Of a stretch of DNA of 6,180 nucleotides, positions 5,205 to 6,180 are shown piece by piece. The notes under the pieces are model-generated. The model made no database searches and was not told where the DNA came from. It saw nothing but the letters and a program-made list of their open reading frames with translations. The translations under genes were made by a program, and so were the position numbers. The stretch lies in contig CAMGAL010000136.1 in NCBI GenBank assembly GCA_946007445.1, forward strand, positions 1-6,180, in the 5' to 3' direction. The stretch is from an uncultured Mediterranea sp. Lineage in GTDB: Bacteria > Bacteroidota > Bacteroidia > Bacteroidales > Bacteroidaceae. Position 1 is the stretch's first letter. Every line of letters begins with the position of its first letter.

Positions 5205-5239
5205 CACCCACCGCATACACCCACCGCATACACCCACCG
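5205..5239 (+). repeat. 13-bp tandem repeat (CACCCACCGCATA, 2.7 copies)
   Basis: Two perfect copies of CACCCACCGCATA (5205-5217, 5218-5230) are followed by a partial CACCCACCG (5231-5239). Copies are identical, suggesting recent duplication or slippage. It lies between the REP-like palindrome and the start region of the TolC-family gene. No function can be read from it. Confidence 0.85.
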
Positions 5240-5260
5240 TTTTAAATTTTAAATTTTAAA
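5240..5260 (+). repeat. TTTTAAA heptamer triplet in the TolC gene start region
   Basis: Three perfect TTTTAAA units follow directly on the 13-bp repeat and end 9 bp before the ATG at 5270. The AT-rich tract keeps the start region unstructured, which in Bacteroidota substitutes for a Shine-Dalgarno. TAAATTG (5257-5263) looks slightly like a -7 box but is too close to the ATG to be persuasive as a promoter. It is the third unrelated unit with a 7-bp period in this operon's spacers. Confidence 0.7.
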
Positions 5261-5269
5261 TTGATAAAA

Positions 5270-6180
5270 ATGAACAAAACGCTTTATACCGCCTACGCCC
5301 TGCTGATGGGCGCCATGGCCCTCTCACCTGCCACCACAGCCCACGCTCAGCAGACCACACCCGGGGCTCAGCAGCCTGCCGACTCCCCCTGGAGCCTGCG
5401 CCGATGCATCGACTACGCCATCGACCACAACATCCAGATCAAGCAGACCGCCAACGCCGCAGAGCAGGGTGCCGTGGAGGTCAACACCCGACGCTGGGCA
5501 CGGCTGCCCAACCTCAACGCCTCGGCCGGACAAAACTGGAACTGGGGACGCACGCAGACCGCCATCAAGGACGAGGCCACGGGCGACTACTCCACCGTCT
5601 ATGTCAACACCTCCAGCCACGGCACCAACCTCTCCGTAGGCACCTCCGTACCCCTCTTTACCGGCATGCAGCTGCCCAACCAGCTGGCCTACGCCAAGCT
5701 CAACCTCAAGGCCGCCCTGGCCGACCTGCAGAAGGCCAAAGACGACATCGCCGTACAAATCGCCTCGACCTACCTGCAGACCCTCTACAAGCTCGAGACC
5801 TACCAGGTGGCCCAGGGACAGACCGACCTGAGCCGACAGCAGCTGGCCCGCATCGAGGCCCTGCAACGCCTGGGCAAGGCCTCGGCACAAGAAGTGGCCG
5901 ATGCCCGCTCGCGCCTGGCGCAGGACGAGATGAACCAGGTGGAAGCCCACAACAGCTACCAGCTCGGCCTGCTCGACCTGAGACAGCTCATCGAGCTCGA
6001 CACGCCCGAAGGCTTCCAGCTGGAGCGCCCCGCCGTGGAGCTCACCCTCCAGCCGCTCACCCCACCTGCCGAAGTGGCGCAGACCGCCCTGGCCACCAAG
6101 GCCAGCATCCAGGCCGCCAAGCATCGCCTCGACGCCAGCCGCCACGCCATCCGCATTGCCCAGAGTGCCGACTGCCCTCA
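5270..6180 (+). CDS. TolC-family outer-membrane efflux protein, N-terminal part
   Basis: Outer-membrane channel of the tripartite pump, exporting from the adaptor-permease complex across the outer membrane. 303 codons are present and the frame is open at the window edge, against a usual length of about 430-500 residues. A Sec signal peptide is visible: MNKT, hydrophobic core YALLMGAMAL, cleavage after AHA (26), so this is not a lipoprotein. SLRRCIDYAIDHNIQIKQ (42-59) is the standard first helix of the family. The first beta strands are at about 83-130 (ASAGQNWNWGRTQT, LSVGTSVPLFTGM), followed by the long periplasmic helices (about 134-243), including LGKASAQEVADARSRLAQ (201-218), the classic G-x-x-S-x-x-[DE]-[LV] turn. 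The second structural repeat begins near 265. ATG at 5270 fits the signal peptide exactly. It is the last visible gene of the operon, 174 bp after the adaptor. Confidence 0.93.
   Translation, partial: MNKTLYTAYALLMGAMALSPATTAHAQQTTPGAQQPADSPWSLRRCIDYAIDHNIQIKQTANAAEQGAVEVNTRRWARLPNLNASAGQNWNWGRTQTAIKDEATGDYSTVYVNTSSHGTNLSVGTSVPLFTGMQLPNQLAYAKLNLKAALADLQKAKDDIAVQIASTYLQTLYKLETYQVAQGQTDLSRQQLARIEALQRLGKASAQEVADARSRLAQDEMNQVEAHNSYQLGLLDLRQLIELDTPEGFQLERPAVELTLQPLTPPAEVAQTALATKASIQAAKHRLDASRHAIRIAQSADCP

Noticed and set aside
5257..5263. Separate promoter for the TolC-family gene (TAAATTG)
   Set aside because: Too close to the ATG for a -7 box with a normal start site, and no TTTG about 20 nt upstream.
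5324..6145. 273-codon open frame on the minus strand
   Set aside because: Antisense to the TolC-family gene, which is well supported by signal peptide and helical motifs; the frame is a GC-rich shadow.

Overview
The window looks like chromosomal DNA from a fairly GC-rich member of the Bacteroidales (phylum Bacteroidota). The reasons are A-rich start regions without Shine-Dalgarno sequences, promoter-like elements of the Bacteroides -33 TTTG / -7 TAnnTTTG kind, GC-rich coding DNA against AT-rich spacers, and the separate ATPase + two MacB-type permeases + adaptor + TolC gene order common in that phylum. Genus cannot be fixed from the sequence alone.

Layout: (1) 1-224, minus strand: the first 74 codons of a ROK-family sugar kinase (glucokinase type), with a good TTTG-N19-CAATTTTG promoter at 268-298. 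(2) 225-525: a divergent control region. It holds the kinase promoter, an operator-like AAAACGTTTT palindrome, a plus-strand -7 element (TATACTTG, 321-328), and then a roughly 190-nt leader ahead of the transporter genes. The leader contains a perfect 7-bp hairpin, a 17-codon micro-ORF (367-420), a multi-stem fold (378-444) and a hairpin plus T7 terminator (442-473). The closing stem of the fold and the terminator stem compete for the same bases. (3) 526-5095: ATPase (526-1242), FtsX/MacB-like permease 1 (1392-2654), permease 2 (2707-3951) and a membrane-fusion adaptor (3989-5095). (4) 5270-6180: the first 303 codons of a TolC-family outer-membrane factor, open at the window edge.

The five plus-strand genes together describe a tripartite MacAB-TolC-like machine. 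The ATPase drives a probable heterodimer of two 4-TM permeases whose large periplasmic domains pass force or substrate to the adaptor, which docks on the TolC trunk. The substrate cannot be read from the sequence; peptides, toxic amphiphiles and envelope lipids are all possible for the family.

The least ordinary parts are non-coding. Two of the spacers inside the operon (149 and 174 bp) are packed with short repeats: two related arrays of GGATTAG/GGATAAG heptamers, each placed exactly at the 3' end of a gene and both with G-quadruplex potential on the mRNA-sense strand; an RCTYGTA heptamer run; a REP-like palindrome; a 13-bp tandem repeat; and a TTTTAAA heptamer triplet. The candidate attenuator leader and these inter-cistronic repeats are the main points for follow-up.
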